NCBI GenBank assembly: GCA_963942565.1
Contig: OZ012686.1
Location: 33,842,968 to 33,906,967, forward strand
Length of the DNA stretch: 64,000 nucleotides
Source: Maea johnstoni
Taxonomy: Eukaryota > Annelida > Polychaeta > Spionida > Magelonidae
Direction of reading: 5' to 3'
Below are positions 12,591 through 25,941 of the stretch, piece after piece; position 1 is the first letter of the stretch; every line of letters starts with the position of its first letter. Below the pieces are notes generated by a model. That model was not told the DNA's origin and searched no databases. It worked only from the letters and a program-made list of their open reading frames with translations. The translations under genes were made by a program, and so were the position numbers.

Positions 12591-12680
12591 GGAGATATCT
12601 CTCCTCATCCTCAACCATCTCTGCAAGCTGGTCTCTTCTCAAGACCATTTCTGCAGTTACTCCTTAATTGGCTTTAGGGA

Positions 12681-12715
12681 GAGTAGGAGTAGGAGTAGGA
12701 GGAGGAGGAGGAGGA
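12681..12715. repeat. (AGG)n/(GTAGGA)n tract
   Basis: GAGTAGGAGTAGGA followed by AGGAGG units. Confidence 0.9.
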
Positions 12716-13084
12716 CCGAGGGAAAGAGAACTTTCATTGCCAAGTGAGGATGGTTTAAAGTGCCAATGATTGTTCCTCCCCCAGTATCATGGGAGTCGGC
12801 CAGGGATCATCAATTTTTGTCGTCTTTTAGGGCGGAAAAATAAAGAGCGCTGCGGTCCCAGGTTGGCAATTTGTTGAGTGTATTGTTAGCGGTGGACCTC
12901 ATTGGCCGGCCGGAAAGACACATCTGAGGCCAATTTCTTATCGTTTGCTGGGCTACATTGGCTCTCTCGACCGTCTTGCTGCCACGGCGCAAGTGGAAAC
13001 AAATGCTTCTTTATCCACCAGATTGCTAGATTGCTTTCTTCCGAACCCTCCCCCAACACCTGCCCCCTTTCTCCCCCCGCTCTG
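12716..13084. other. Unique non-coding DNA
   Basis: High-complexity sequence around 12780-13000 resembles regulatory DNA. No gene seen. Confidence 0.5.
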
Positions 13085-13106
13085 CCCCCCCCCCCCCCCC
13101 CCCCCC
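13085..13106. repeat. C homopolymer (about 22 bp)
   Basis: An uninterrupted C run; the longest in the window. Confidence 0.95.
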
Positions 13107-16100
13107 TCGTCTTCCATGGAGGAGGGTGCTCTATCCGCTATTCTCCATCCCCTTGTCGCCAATGCAAAGAGACAGAAAAAAAAGTTTATGAAATATTTTA
13201 TGCTTAATCCACTGCGGCGCTGGTCTATAAAATTATGACAAGATCTGCGTGGGACTTGGCTGTTTTTTTTTATTGGGAAATTCTCCAATAAAACAGGTCT
13301 ATCCTAGAGATAAAATCTGATCAGGGCCTGAACAAATATGAGGGAAAGCCGTGGGTAATATAGAGATCTAGCCGGCATCAGAGATGACAAAGTAGTGTTG
13401 TCCACAGGCCTAACTAAGTGATCACTGCGAGCAGTCTCAGCATCGCAGGCACATCCCCCCCATTACCTCAGTAGCGTTTTATTAAAGGTTCTGACAGTCA
13501 CGAGGAACCCGCGGTATTACTTAGCAATCTGAGGGGAATTTAAAAGAAATCAAAGTTCTTTGAAGTGGAGCGCTCTTAAATGAATCGGAACATTTGAGAC
13601 TTATAACAGATAAAGTGATAGCTTTTACAAAAGTGTCGGCAAACAGCGCCGTCTCAGCATTTCTATCGGTAAATATTGGATTTGGATTGGATGAATATTC
13701 AGTTGATAAAACCCACGTTTGTCGAGAATTTACCTAGAAACCCGAACTCTGATTGGTTGATTGCCGAATCAACCTATCACACTTTAAAGCTTGGATAATA
13801 CCCAAGTGCGGATTTCGACTGGCGAGATAAATTTCAAAGGAAAATATTTAATGTCTCTTTTCAAAAGGAAAAATCTTTGATGCTGAGGACTTAGTGTAGT
13901 GCGAACCGTGTATGTCAAATGTTGGATGTCTTGTGGCATGCGTTTTGACGTTAATTCCCAGACAGAGATATTTCCTGGATGTGCGCTGGAGGAAATTGGA
14001 GTTTTACCTTGATGGGAAGAACAGCGACAGGAAATTCTCCAAGCAATTTCCACTATTTTTCAAATCGGGGAGAATGTTTATTGCTAGTCATTCCGTCCAA
14101 ACATTCCAGACCATCTTTGAATATAACAGAAATCGTCAGCTCTGCTTCCAAGTGAAATATTTTATTGTGACGCGAACTCTGACCTTGCCCTAAATATTGG
14201 TATTCGTGAAACTTCCTAGAGTGCTGTCAAACAAAAACTGTCTCTTGCTTAATGAATATGTTGATCTAGATCTCAATAAAATGATGGTTTTGATTAATGC
14301 CTTCGTTCTGGGGGTATGAATGCCGTGGTTGAGTTTGTCACGGCGTCGGTGACTGACTACCGCGGCGGCGGTGGTGGCGGAGAAGGAGTAATATTGTTTT
14401 GGAGAGGTTATGGACTCTGAAGATGGCAGGATGTCTTAGGAGAATGTTTGGAGGGGAAGGAGAAGTGCGTGCATTGTGGGTGAAATTTATGGGTTTGCGG
14501 AGAAGGCGAGCGCACAGAGGAGATGTCAGGAAAAGTGTATAGAGTGGTGATTGATGAGGGGAAGATTCCAAACGCTGCTCTTTCTTATGGAAATTCTACA
14601 ACCCCACTATCACTGCCTGGTCAAGCCAAAAATTGGAATGCTCGGCTATTATACCCCGCAAACTTCTTTCTTTGCAAAGCCGCGCGCGCTGCTGTCCACG
14701 AAAACGTTCAGATTCCGATCCATCTCTCCTCCGGCGGCGTTTAATTAAAGTGAAATCAAAGAAATTAATTTTACCGTGGATTTCAATGGGAGGCGGAAAT
14801 AAATATATTTGTGGCGGTGCGATTGTGCGCCTGAAGTATGTATAATAAGTGGGCCTGCTGGGGGGACTGGTGCCGTTAAGTGTTGGCCTAGGTCTTTGAT
14901 TAATGCGGATAGGAATTAAATAGCCAGCATCATCGCAGGTCTCTGCTCAAGTGAAGGATAATTTGTATGCGAAGTTAATTCCTTCTTCCATTCATCACCG
15001 AGCCATCATCTGCTATTATACACTCTTGCTTACCTGCAAATGGCCGGCGTAATAGGCCTGCTCTACTTCATCCACAATCATCCTACAAGTCCTTCCACTG
15101 CTAATAACAATCACAACGCTTCCACTACATTCCCATTAGCATTGCAGGAATTTATACATCGCTCCAGAAATTCATGCAGATTCAAATATTTGTGCTTGGA
15201 TATCCTCAGAGAATTTCTATGATATGAAATGTGCATGTAAAAACAGCATAGGCAAAAATGGCATTTTATTTGAGAGTTTTTACAATTTACAAATAAAGTT
15301 TTTTTGATAAACTTTAAAGCCCCTCCTCCCTCCTCTTTCTTAACCACCTCGAAATGTACTTGTTTTAAGTATGGTTTGCAATGGATTGAGGTACTCTTTC
15401 GTCCATTGCTCCTACTCACAATCTAATGTTACCATTCAGCATCGCTGACTGGTCTCCAGAGGACCCCATTGAAATGTTGAGATGGACAAATTTGGCCTGA
15501 ATGTTAGATTAAATGGCTGATTATTTTGGATGGGCCTGTAGGTTATGCGGCAAGCGGGCCTGCTAAGGTTTCATGTGGTTCATTCTAACCTTCCTCTGAA
15601 CCGGCTCGCCTGTCAACGGCATGCTGTACTCTCGGCTACCACACACACTCTCTCATACTTACACATATACTACATAGATTCAGTACAAATTCATTAAATA
15701 TTTTTAGAATAATGCTGTTTAATATCCTTTGATAAGAATTGAATTTTTTGTATTTAATTTCAATAATATTTTCAGGCTTTGACAAAAAGGCTGTTTTAGG
15801 AACTTTTTCAAGTAGAGATTATCTGGGCCCCTAGACTTAAAATATCTAACTGGTGAATTTCAAATTAGTCATTTTACAATGGAGATAATAACCTTCCGTC
15901 ACTTTCGAATATTTACTATTTATTATAGAAATCAAAGTGACGTCTTTCAAAATATAAAGTTAAAGTTTGTGTTTTAGGAATAAGCACAACATTTATGTAT
16001 TATTAAATTTGTTGAATAGATTTTTGATATTTAAAATCTCAGTTCTCCCCTCTTTCAACTAGTCATGTGAGAGAAATGTTATGCAGTCAGATAAAATACT

Positions 16101-17298
16101 ACATAATAAATCTAGACATAGCTGAAATAATGTTTTAGAAAATTTCTTAAGATTGATAAATTTCTCCGCCAAGTGTTCATTACTCTCACATGAAAGGAAG
16201 ATGAAGATGATACTGACATAGAATAGTAAAGATAAATTCAGAATGTGATTTTAAAAAAAGGTTAGAAATTGTCCTTAAGTAAGAAATCAAAAGCTTTCCT
16301 AAAACAAAAAATCTTAGATATCTTTTATTTGGAAATTGGTGATTACAAATTGTACGTAGATCCAATAAAACAATATTCAATAATACTTTAAACTAATATT
16401 AATTTTTCTACAAATCATAATGTGAATCTCTATTTTATCTCAAATTTAAGTTAGTCATTTGAGAATGAGTGAGCTAAGAGTCCGGCGATGAATTCATCAA
16501 ATTTGTCTTCTGTGAATCTGAATATTGGATGTCCATTTATTAATATTAAGCGTGTTGATTGTGGGCTTTGAACTATTGTTGAGTTTACGATGAATTTCTT
16601 TTGAGTGCCAGTCTTGGATGGCATTTAATTACATTGAGTACGGGTTTATGAACATCCGTCTAATCCAAGGTTGCTCCATAGATGTGTAACCAAGGAGGAA
16701 TTGCGTTGTCAGTTTCTGAAAGCGACGACGCTTATCTTTGAAGCATACAGAATTTCATCTTTTAACAAGGAAAATGCTTGATTGGTGAAGAGCGAGTGCA
16801 TTGGCCATGATTAGAACGGATCCTTGCTTCAAAGAGGCCCCAAGTTTTGTGTGTGGCGATGTACGGTTTTGATTGACATGCCCGGTCTGCATTATCTGTT
16901 CATCCATTTATTCGGCCGCCCCGGCCTTGTTTGCTGGAAGTGGCGAGAAAATATGGTTAGCAACCAAGTGAAAATGATAGGGAAAGATGAATAAAATTAC
17001 AATGATATTAATGGTGGATTGGAGAGGGGGTTGGTATATGCAGGACCTAGGGGAGCTTCATTAGAGATAAGCTGGGGCACATAAAAAAGATTACATACGC
17101 TCTTCTGTGGCAATTTATCCAGTCTTCTTTTTAGCACCAAGGAACAATCAAAATCATAGAAAATAATGCAGTTCTTGCCTTTATGGGAAATTCATTAAAA
17201 TAAGAATTTCTATTACCATATTAATACATATAAACTAATTCTGAGGGAGATCAGAGGAGCTGTGGAAGTATTGTTTGAATTAGCTAAAAATAGTCATT
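13107..17298. other. Unique non-coding DNA: candidate regulatory blocks, then AT-rich DNA
   Basis: From about 13200 to 15050 the sequence is repeat-free, of balanced composition and rich in ATTA and AATT words, a likely zone of conserved non-coding elements. From 15650 to 16450 it is very AT-rich. The parts at 16460-16980 again look regulatory (GGCATTTAATTAC, TTGATTGACATG). Frames of up to about 100 codons have no recognisable motif. Confidence 0.45.
16063..16193. repeat. Inverted repeat, 16-bp arms, 99-bp spacer
   Basis: TCATGTGAGAGAAATG at 16063-16078 pairs with the complement of 16178-16193 with one mismatch. The spacer is AT-rich. Similarity does not extend beyond the arms. Confidence 0.75.
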
Positions 17299-17309
17299 GA
17301 TTATTATTA

Positions 17310-17361
<52 letters not shown>

Positions 17362-17371
17362 CATCATTGTA

Positions 17372-17417
<46 letters not shown>

Positions 17418-17460
17418 TTATCATTATTATTATAATTATCATTATTATTGTTATTATTAT
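17299..17460. repeat. (ATT)n microsatellite, about 160 bp
   Basis: TTATTA units with scattered TCA and TAA interruptions. Asparagine-rich frames across it are artefacts of the repeat. Confidence 0.97.
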
Positions 17461-19978
17461 CTAAAATATATTTTTGATAATCAAAAAATTGACTCATTAC
17501 TTTTATTTACAATCATACACACATTCCAATCCAAAGGGATGAGTATAAGGTTATAACCAGAAAAATAGACGTGTGAATAACTTACTGAAAGAATATCTTG
17601 CTTTTTTAGCAGAAAATCAACATCCTGATATTAAGCAGATATAAAGGCTGATCATAGTTTACTACTATGATCAGCCTTTGGTAGAACCCATCTTATTTTA
17701 ACTGATTCGCTTGTATGATCAGCCAAGAAAAAATATTATTTTACTAATTACTTGTAAAATATGTTAATTAAGTGTTTATGACTTGTAATAAAATGGCTAA
17801 CCTGGAGGGGGTCTACTCGTAGAAGGATCTCCACTGGTCCTGACAAGTTAACAACACATATGATAAATTCACAAATTTGATGATTTGAATTGAAATCAAA
17901 ATCTTTTGAATCTGGGGTTAATTTTTGTGCTTCATTGAGAAATTTAGGAGTGAAAATGTGTAGGTATATCTTGGTTTTATCGGGACTTATTTTTGTGGAA
18001 GGATTGGGAGGTTGAGTGGGGTGAAAAGGTGAGGGCGTCGTGTGGGCCCGAGCTGTTGACTGGTGACTGACACTGGGAGGCCTGTGGCGGCCGGCGGAGC
18101 AGCTCCGTAGCAGCAACAATACTACTACCAGCACAGCACATAATGGACTGTTGGAGAGAAATAACAGCTTGCAAAGATCAGCCTGCAAAATAGACGTGAA
18201 ATAGACGCATTCCTTGCTGCACATCTGAGCCATATATCCTACTCTACTTGATTTGCTATTATAGCACCATCTAGACTATACTTTATTGCCTTTTATGTGT
18301 AATGTGTATCAAATGTTTTCGTGCTTGCTTTTTTTTCCGTTTTTATGGAAAAATCAAGAATGAAGCTCATTTTCATGAGTTTCCTCTTTTAGTGCTGACC
18401 TTAAAGAACTGTTTCCTGTTAAAAATTTTAATTGATTCTGTTTTGTGCTGTTTATTTTGTTGATCATGAATCGCTTTTTTTTCTTAGCTTTGTCAAAGTT
18501 GTATCATTGTGTTCACCCTCAGTATCTGTATCCGGGGTGATGATAGCGATTGCATCACTGCAACAGAAGTAAAAAATGCGCAGCAGAATAACTAATCCCC
18601 GAAACAATTGCCTCGTTGGTGACTTTGAGCCTGAAGAAAGGCAATCTACAGGTTTTCAGTGTGTTAACCACCCGCCTCGTCTTAGAGTCCAGCAGGTTTT
18701 CATTATCAAGCGCTGAACATGAAATGAGTGAGCTACAAGGATCTTGACCCTTCCTCGCAGCGATAGAATGAATGCAAAAAATCTTCACGCTTGCATAAAT
18801 TTCCACGAGATGTTTGGGTCATTACGGCATCGTGGCAACAAAACGCCATCGAAGGCAGAGTGGAATTTATCCGTCAGTTTTTTCACTCGTGCAATCAGGC
18901 TCCAGCTTAGCGTGGGGTGGAGATATTTTCTTTGACGACGCGAGCAGAAGAAGGGAGAAATAGATTACGGCTCGGGAGAAGCAACGGGAAATAAAGGCAA
19001 TCGCCCGCAGCCCCGTGCGAGGCAATTTAGCAGAATTTTGAAATATAACTCATTTAATCATGTGTAACAGAGCCAGGGAAATTAGCATAGCAAGAGGAAT
19101 GTGCCGCGCTCTGCTTAATTTTTAATTTGACTTAGGATGCGGTAAAAAGGCGGAGGAAATCAGCCAGTAGCATGGCAAGAAGAGTCAAATGAGCAATATC
19201 AGATGTAGTGTCTGAAAGCCGTTCTGCCGATGATGAGGAAAGGAGCTAGCGGAAATAAGAGGGGATTTCTTAATGTGGATGCTTAGAGCATCTTCGCTTT
19301 TTTAATTTTTTACGGCTGACAGGTCGACAAAAGAGAGGAAATCAGTTTGGTTTATCATCAAATGCTTTTTTCCGAGAATCTGCTGCGTTGTAGGTAGAGT
19401 CCTAGGGAGGCTATAAATCACATCAAAGTGGGGGTGAGGTGAGAGGGGGGGGGATTGGTAGTCCGGCTGGCTAGCAAAGGTATTGGCATGGTGTAAGGTA
19501 AAGAGTCAATATTAGCTGAGGAATTGATTAGCGTTAGCACCTGGTGTGCACAGTAAGGTATTTGTAAATACAAATAGCGGCTTGATTATGGCTTAAATAC
19601 GCCACTCTCATTGGCCTGCAAGGAGCAGCAGCACGAGAAGTAGCAACGATGACGACTATGAGCGTTCTGTTTGGGAAATGCTTTGATTGAGAGGTGGGCA
19701 GGAGGAACAGAAGGGGGCATGTCGGAGTTGACTGACAAAAGCTTATGAATGGCTCGCCGCTGCGGATGGCAATAATTTCTCGGCGAAAAGAAAGTGGGGA
19801 GAAGCTTGCCTTTCGTTATTTACTGGCACAAGGAATGGCGAGTCAGAGTCTCAGGAAATTGCTCATACTTCACTACCAAACCTTGATTCTCATAATTCTC
19901 TCTCAATTCCCTCCCCTCACTATGCTTCTTTGACTCTAGTTGCTGCAAACATGCTTTGCTTCATGTTTATGTAAATGT

Positions 19979-19979
<1 letters not shown>
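17461..19979. other. Unique non-coding DNA with a strong hairpin and candidate regulatory blocks
   Basis: Includes the hairpin at 17643-17679. A minus-strand frame at 17748-18233 (161 codons) shows no family signature and is judged chance. The block at about 18540-19480 is repeat-free, mixes GC-rich words with AATTTAATTA-type words, and resembles conserved regulatory DNA. Confidence 0.5.
17643..17679. repeat. Perfect hairpin, 16-bp stem and 5-nt loop
   Basis: The left arm AAAGGCTGATCATAGT (17643-17658) is the exact complement of the right arm (17664-17679), with loop TTACT. TATGATCAGCC from the right arm occurs again at 17714-17724. It could be a structured RNA element of the pre-mRNA or a relic of a foldback element. 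Confidence 0.95.
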
Positions 19980-20134
<155 letters not shown>

Positions 20135-21260
20135 AACCACTCATAGACCCCCCTCCCTCCCATCTCCTTCCAGAAGACACCCAATATCAATTGAATTGCC
20201 TACTTTTTGTGTGTGTTTGTGCGAGGATGTGAAGTGCCCGTGGAGGTGCGCTACTAAGCCTCGGTGGCCCGACAGAAGTAGCAGAGCCAGCAGCATTTGT
20301 CTGGCGTAATGAGAGGGCCGGCAGTCAAGCTTTGTGTGAGAAGCAAGTTGTAAGGGAAAAAGTGGCACTTTGCTGAAGCAAGGCAGCAGGCTGAAATATG
20401 TTATCATCAAGGCGACAGCAGCGTTGCTGGCTGGAGGTAGAGTGAAGTCCTATCTGTGAGAACATGCATCGGGCTACACGTTAAAGCAGTGCAGGTCTGC
20501 ACCGACATTGATTCCATGGAATCTGCTGAAAGTGCTAAGATTGAACAGGAGAGGGTGCTGATGCCTCCTTGTTGTAATACACTCAGAAAGTCTACCTGTC
20601 TAACGTCCTCCACTGTGATTACATGATGCAACCTAGTACAAAATACAGCTAGGAACTTATAGTTTTTCTTCGTAAAAATCGTTGACTAGTTACCAATTCT
20701 TATGAAATCCCTGCAACATTTGGTGGGAAATTATATCGAAAACAAGAAGTAAAATGAATTTAGTCTCGAATACTATCAGGATTTAAAAAAAAAGTCAGTT
20801 TTTCAAAAAGCATGATTTTTAAGGAATTCTTAGCTACTATTTGTAATTTCGATTGTCCACTTTTAAGAAAGTGGTTTTGTTGAAGAGAATGAGAATGTTT
20901 TTGCCTGCCAGTCATCATCGTAGCATGCAAACCACCGCCTGGAAGGGCCGTGGAACAGGGAGCAGCTCGGGGGGAAATTAAGTTGTGTAAATTCTCGGCA
21001 GGCCGGGAGGATGGCAGTTAAGAGCAATCTTGTTATTTTGGCACAAATTGATAAAGATGGAGGGATGCGGGGTTGTGAGGGATAGCACGTCTTTCAAACA
21101 TCATCCCCAAGTGTCATCCATTTTCATTAAAGATCATTAAGCATCTTGTGCGGCCCGGCTACCGCCTTGTAGCGCCGTGGCGAGCTGCCGATCAGGGCTT
21201 GTCCAACACAGCAACCTCATGCTGCACTAGTTCACAACCTCTTTGCACTTACTACTTATA
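20135..21260. other. Unique non-coding DNA
   Basis: No gene or element recognised. The part at 20890-21200 looks like conserved non-coding DNA by its composition and lack of repeats. Confidence 0.5.
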
Positions 21261-21488
<228 letters not shown>

Positions 21489-21640
21489 TTCATGGGTCCA
21501 ATCTCCTTGCTGTCATCATAAGCATGCTCCTTTGGGTCCATGCTCTTAATGCCTTTCCAATTGTTGGTCATTTGATATTGATGAATACATGTGAAAGGCA
21601 AGGTAACAGGTAATGTGTAACAGGGAAAGGTATTAGTGAA

Positions 21641-21644
21641 TAGC

Positions 21645-21682
<38 letters not shown>

Positions 21683-21701
21683 AAGTAGTAGTAGCAGTAG
21701 C

Positions 21702-21760
<59 letters not shown>

Positions 21761-21783
21761 CAGTTGTGATAATAGTAGTAGTA
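21641..21783. repeat. (AGT)n microsatellite
   Basis: About 45 AGT units with a few AGA and AGC variants. Serine-, leucine- and tyrosine-rich frames here come from the repeat. Confidence 0.97.
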
Positions 21784-22937
21784 ACAGGGAACACTTAGTA
21801 CAGGTGAGCTCTTCATTAATCAGCCAGTCAACTGCTTCTGTTGTGACATGCACCAACTAAAAGCTTGTCGACACTCTTATTACGGGACGCAATGGAGACA
21901 AATTATGACAGGGTCAGGATCCTGGGCGAGCAAGGGTTTTTTTCTTTATAAGACGAGACTCGTCATCAGAGGAAAAACGTCAAAACTGCCAGGGGAAGGT
22001 GAAGGAGTGGGGGCGACCAGCGCGATTTGTCAGGGCCGTCACCAGGGTAATTTGCCGGGGCGAGAGGGCGCCATTGTAGCAGGGATGGGTGGTGATGAGG
22101 ATGTCAGAGACCAGTGGGGGAGAAAGAGGGGGGTGGCAGCTCATGTGCCATGTTGCGCTGCCAGAAAAGATATGATGCTTGCCCCCCCTCACACTTTGAT
22201 GATGACGGCATCATTGGTATAAAACAAGCAGTCTCAAGCAGACTGTCATGTTATGCATATAGGACAAGTAAAGGTTAGAGGTTGTGTGATGGGAGGGGGG
22301 GTTGATACATCCACATGATGGATGTGACTCACCTACTACTCAACTCCTGCCCCCTTGTGACATACCCACTTGACTCATTAGCCCCCTAAATGCCCCCCTT
22401 CCCCCTTCTCTCCCATCATGACGTGTCGCAATTGACACACTCTTGCTCTTTAAACGCGAATTACTTTCCCTCAACATTGTGACTGTCATTTGTCTACAGT
22501 TGCCACTTCAATCTGCCAACAAAAACAGCAGTCAGAAATTAGCCCCGCACACAACATGTTAATTTTTGCAAGTGAAGTTTTCTTTTTTTCTTTTTTGCGC
22601 GCAATAAACGGCTCGTGCGAATCCATCATTGTCATCAAAGTTGTGCATTTTAATGAGTTATTACATGCGCTCAGATGAATCATATACCTGTAAGGGAAAA
22701 ACATAGTGCGGCAGGCCCACTAACCCATTAAATGCCAACGCGAATGAAAATTAATCAGCTGCCTACTAAGAATTGATGAAAAGCGCGTCTGTATGGAAGT
22801 GTATGTTTTTGTCACTTGTGATTAGCGAGGGTGCGATGAAGATGGTAGTCTCTAATGAAGGAGGAAGATAGCTCGAGACAGGTGTATGGGGATGGATTTA
22901 TGAAAACATGGCTAGTAAGTCAGCTGTTATTAATGAG
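21784..22937. other. Unique non-coding DNA
   Basis: G-rich at 21980-22140. The part at 22430-22880 is repeat-free and regulatory in style. No gene recognised. Confidence 0.5.
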
Positions 22938-22968
22938 CCCCCCCCCCCCCCTACACACACTCACACAT
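22938..22968. repeat. C homopolymer and CA repeat
   Basis: Fourteen Cs followed by TACACACACTCACACA. Confidence 0.9.
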
Positions 22969-25370
22969 AGGACCACTGATTAAAATGCATGTACAATTGC
23001 GGGTATTACAGATGATATTCCAAATGATTGATACCAAGAGTCGACAGGCCATTTGAATAATTTATTAATCAAACGCGTTCGCCTATCAACCAATATGGCA
23101 TGTAGTTCCATGAAGTTTTTATATTGTTACATGGACTGGAATCGACGGGAGGGTTGGGACGTGCATGATCGTTGAGTCGCGTTTGATTTATCGAGATAGC
23201 GGCTATGGATGTGATGGGGGAACAAATGGAGGGTGATAGGGGGTGGTGCTGGTGAATCCTCCCCTTCCCCCTCCTCCCCCCATATGTGATGTCATTCATG
23301 ATACGCGGCGGCCTACTGTCTCAAAAAGAGGGGGGGGGGGATGTTTGGGAAGCCAGCTGTGGTAACCAATCACATCATTCAATGCTTTCCATTCCCTGCT
23401 ATCTCCATCACTACATTGCAGGTGTTAGTGCGTGGCCATGGCGGAAAATAAAACAGCTCGCATGCATGGAGGGAAAAAAGCCATCTTGTAATAATCTCTA
23501 GAAGAAGTCTGGTAATCACGGGGTCGGCCCCCATGAGCAGGGAGTGTGCTTGTTCCTTGTTTGTAATGAGGCTTATGTTGTTGTTGCCGGCGTAATAAGA
23601 ACACAGGGTCCCATGGAACTTGGAAGATTTGATTAGTTTTATTGTCATACACTTGCAGCTAATTGCCGAACGGTTTTGCAGCGAGCAATCAGTCATGGAG
23701 CCCTGACATCCCGGCCCCCTAGTGGCCTACTCCCGTTCCTTTGCCCCCGGAAGGCAGAGGCGGGCGCACATCAGGCACGTCCCAGCGCCTCCCCCATGAG
23801 GACAATCGAGAAAAAATGATCATCGTGTCGCTGCGCCACTCTGCCATGCACAGCCCGCTCTGGCATCCATCAGTCCCCTCTAGTAGAACACTGTAGTAAG
23901 CCTAGCAAAACTTCTTCAAGTCAACAATGTGGCAGAAGTGAAGGACTTATGCGACCAGAAAGGACCTTGTTTGAGCCCTTGATATTCTGGTATACCCTTA
24001 CCAAATGTAGCTGAGACTTAGACAATTATGGGATTTCTCATAGGAAAATCCTAGAAATTTCTTGTTACATAAAGCTTTATTTGGCCATTTAATTTAGCCC
24101 AGTTACTCGGCTGACAGATATATAATGGTCTTGATATTTATTCAGAACTGTGGTCCTTAGGTTTTATATATTTTCTTTTTCTTTCATTTTTTATTATGTA
24201 TTTCAATTATGTATTCCAAAACATTTTTGATAGGCAAATCTTTACATTTGATGAGAAACTTTTGAAACCCCTACCTTAAAAACCTACCCCACTTTCCTTC
24301 TAAATTCATCAATCCACTCTGTCTACCATTGCTGTCTATTAGCAAAATGAAGAAAATAACTTTTACATTATAAGTGATGGCAAACTCGGCAATTAAGTCA
24401 AATTCATATTTACACTGATAAAAAAGAGTTCTACCGTTCTTGTTTTGTTGACCCGCGGACTCTGTCAAGCAAGAAAGAAGATAGGCAACTAGCATTTCTC
24501 TGCCAAATGCATTTCTATTGGCTATTATCGGGAGAAGAATGAACGCGAGAGAGACGGCGGCCAGTAATTTCCCCTTATCGCTTCATGCCAAGTGGCTGCC
24601 ATACTAAAAGCCACTGAGTTGTAAGGATGAAATACTGAAGTTCTTGTCTTGGTATCTTATCCAGTGCCCAGGCATTATGATTTATGAAACCACGTTATGA
24701 CTAATTGAATGGTATCCTAAACCCTGCTTTTGTTAGTGGCAAGACCTAAATGCTGATAAAACACTTAGGAATTCAAGAGAAAATATGGTAGAGGGAAGTA
24801 CATGTATACAACTTGCTTTTTTAACGTCAAATTGGTCTTTTATTGTCATTACTGGTTGTTGAATTTTCAGCTTGTTAGAAAATATACTCTTGCTATGTGG
24901 GCTAGATTAGCCAGTTAAGTTGGAATCCTTAAAAGTGTATGAATTGTATACTAAAAAGCATTTCTGTGTCAAAATCAGAGTCAAATTCCCCACATCCATC
25001 TCATTTCCTCTAGAAAAGGTATTTGTTTCATTTGCAATTAGTTCTACCAGCTAAGGTGCACTGAGTTACATTGCTGTATTGTTAATATTATTCAATCAGA
25101 GTAGTTGATTATTTCTTATTCCATCAAAATTTGATTAGATGAGAATATTTTATGATTTCTGTACGAAGCACATGCTTAATTTATTGTAAGCTGAGCTGAT
25201 ATTTGATGGATTCTGTCACAATGATGCATGTAGAATATATGATAGAAAGGCTTATTTTGGACTTCCAATTAAGTATCAAAGACGAAGGAGTTAATCCTAA
25301 TTGATTTCTGGTATTCATGTTCCCAACTAAGAATTACTGCTATCCTCTTTTATGTATATTTATTTCCCCC
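22969..25370. other. Unique non-coding DNA
   Basis: A G run lies at 23330-23340. The part at 23000-23900 is high-complexity and likely regulatory; it holds a 21-bp word shared with 39543-39563 (see findings). From about 23900 the DNA is AT-rich and featureless. Confidence 0.5.
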
Positions 25371-25411
25371 TCCTCATCATCATCAACATCCTCATCATCA
25401 ACATCACCATC
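25371..25411. repeat. (ATC)n/(CATCAA)n short tract
   Basis: CTCATCATCATCAACATCCTCATCATC-type interrupted triplets, given here as CTCATCATC and CATCAACATC blocks. Confidence 0.8.
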
Positions 25412-25653
25412 TACATAATTTGTTCATTTGTGAAGCAGTTCTTTTTATATAGATTTCTACAATTTTGATGTTTCATTGAATGGATGAAATGTAACCGATT
25501 GACCGATACACAGTTCATATAATGTATCTTTTTATTGAGATTTACACAGCACTATCAATGATCTTTTTTATTCTATTCCAATTTTGTTTCATAGATCATC
25601 CTTTTAACATTGAAAAGTAAAATTCTTATTTGAATTATTGTATACATGTTTAG

Positions 25654-25835
<182 letters not shown>

Positions 25836-25883
25836 CCCCACTTGCTTTTCTTCGTGTTTTATATGGTTACATTTTCTCTATTC

Positions 25884-25941
25884 CCCTTAACCTAAAGCAT
25901 TTTTCGCATTCCACAGGTCTGACATATTTGCAATTGAATGA
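25884..25941 (+). other. Candidate alternative 3' splice site and short C-terminal tail
   Basis: A branch-point-like CTTAACC (A near 25890), a T/C-rich stretch and CACAG ending at 25916 lie 87 bp past the homeobox donor. Splicing there would keep frame as W-S-D-I-F-A-I-E followed by TGA at 25939-25941, ending the protein inside recognition helix 3. An AATAAA occurs at 26248-26253. This is inference from motifs only. Acceptor-like strings are common by chance, so confidence is low. Confidence 0.25.

Noticed and set aside
16870-16879. TGATTGACAT, close to the Exd-Hth composite site; also TGATTGACAA at 62763 and a GGATTGACAG complement at 4239
   Set aside because: A few one-mismatch matches to a 10-bp site are expected by chance in 64 kb on two strands.
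17748-18233. Minus-strand open frame of 161 codons
   Set aside because: No recognisable motif and no neighbouring exon-like sequence; likely chance.
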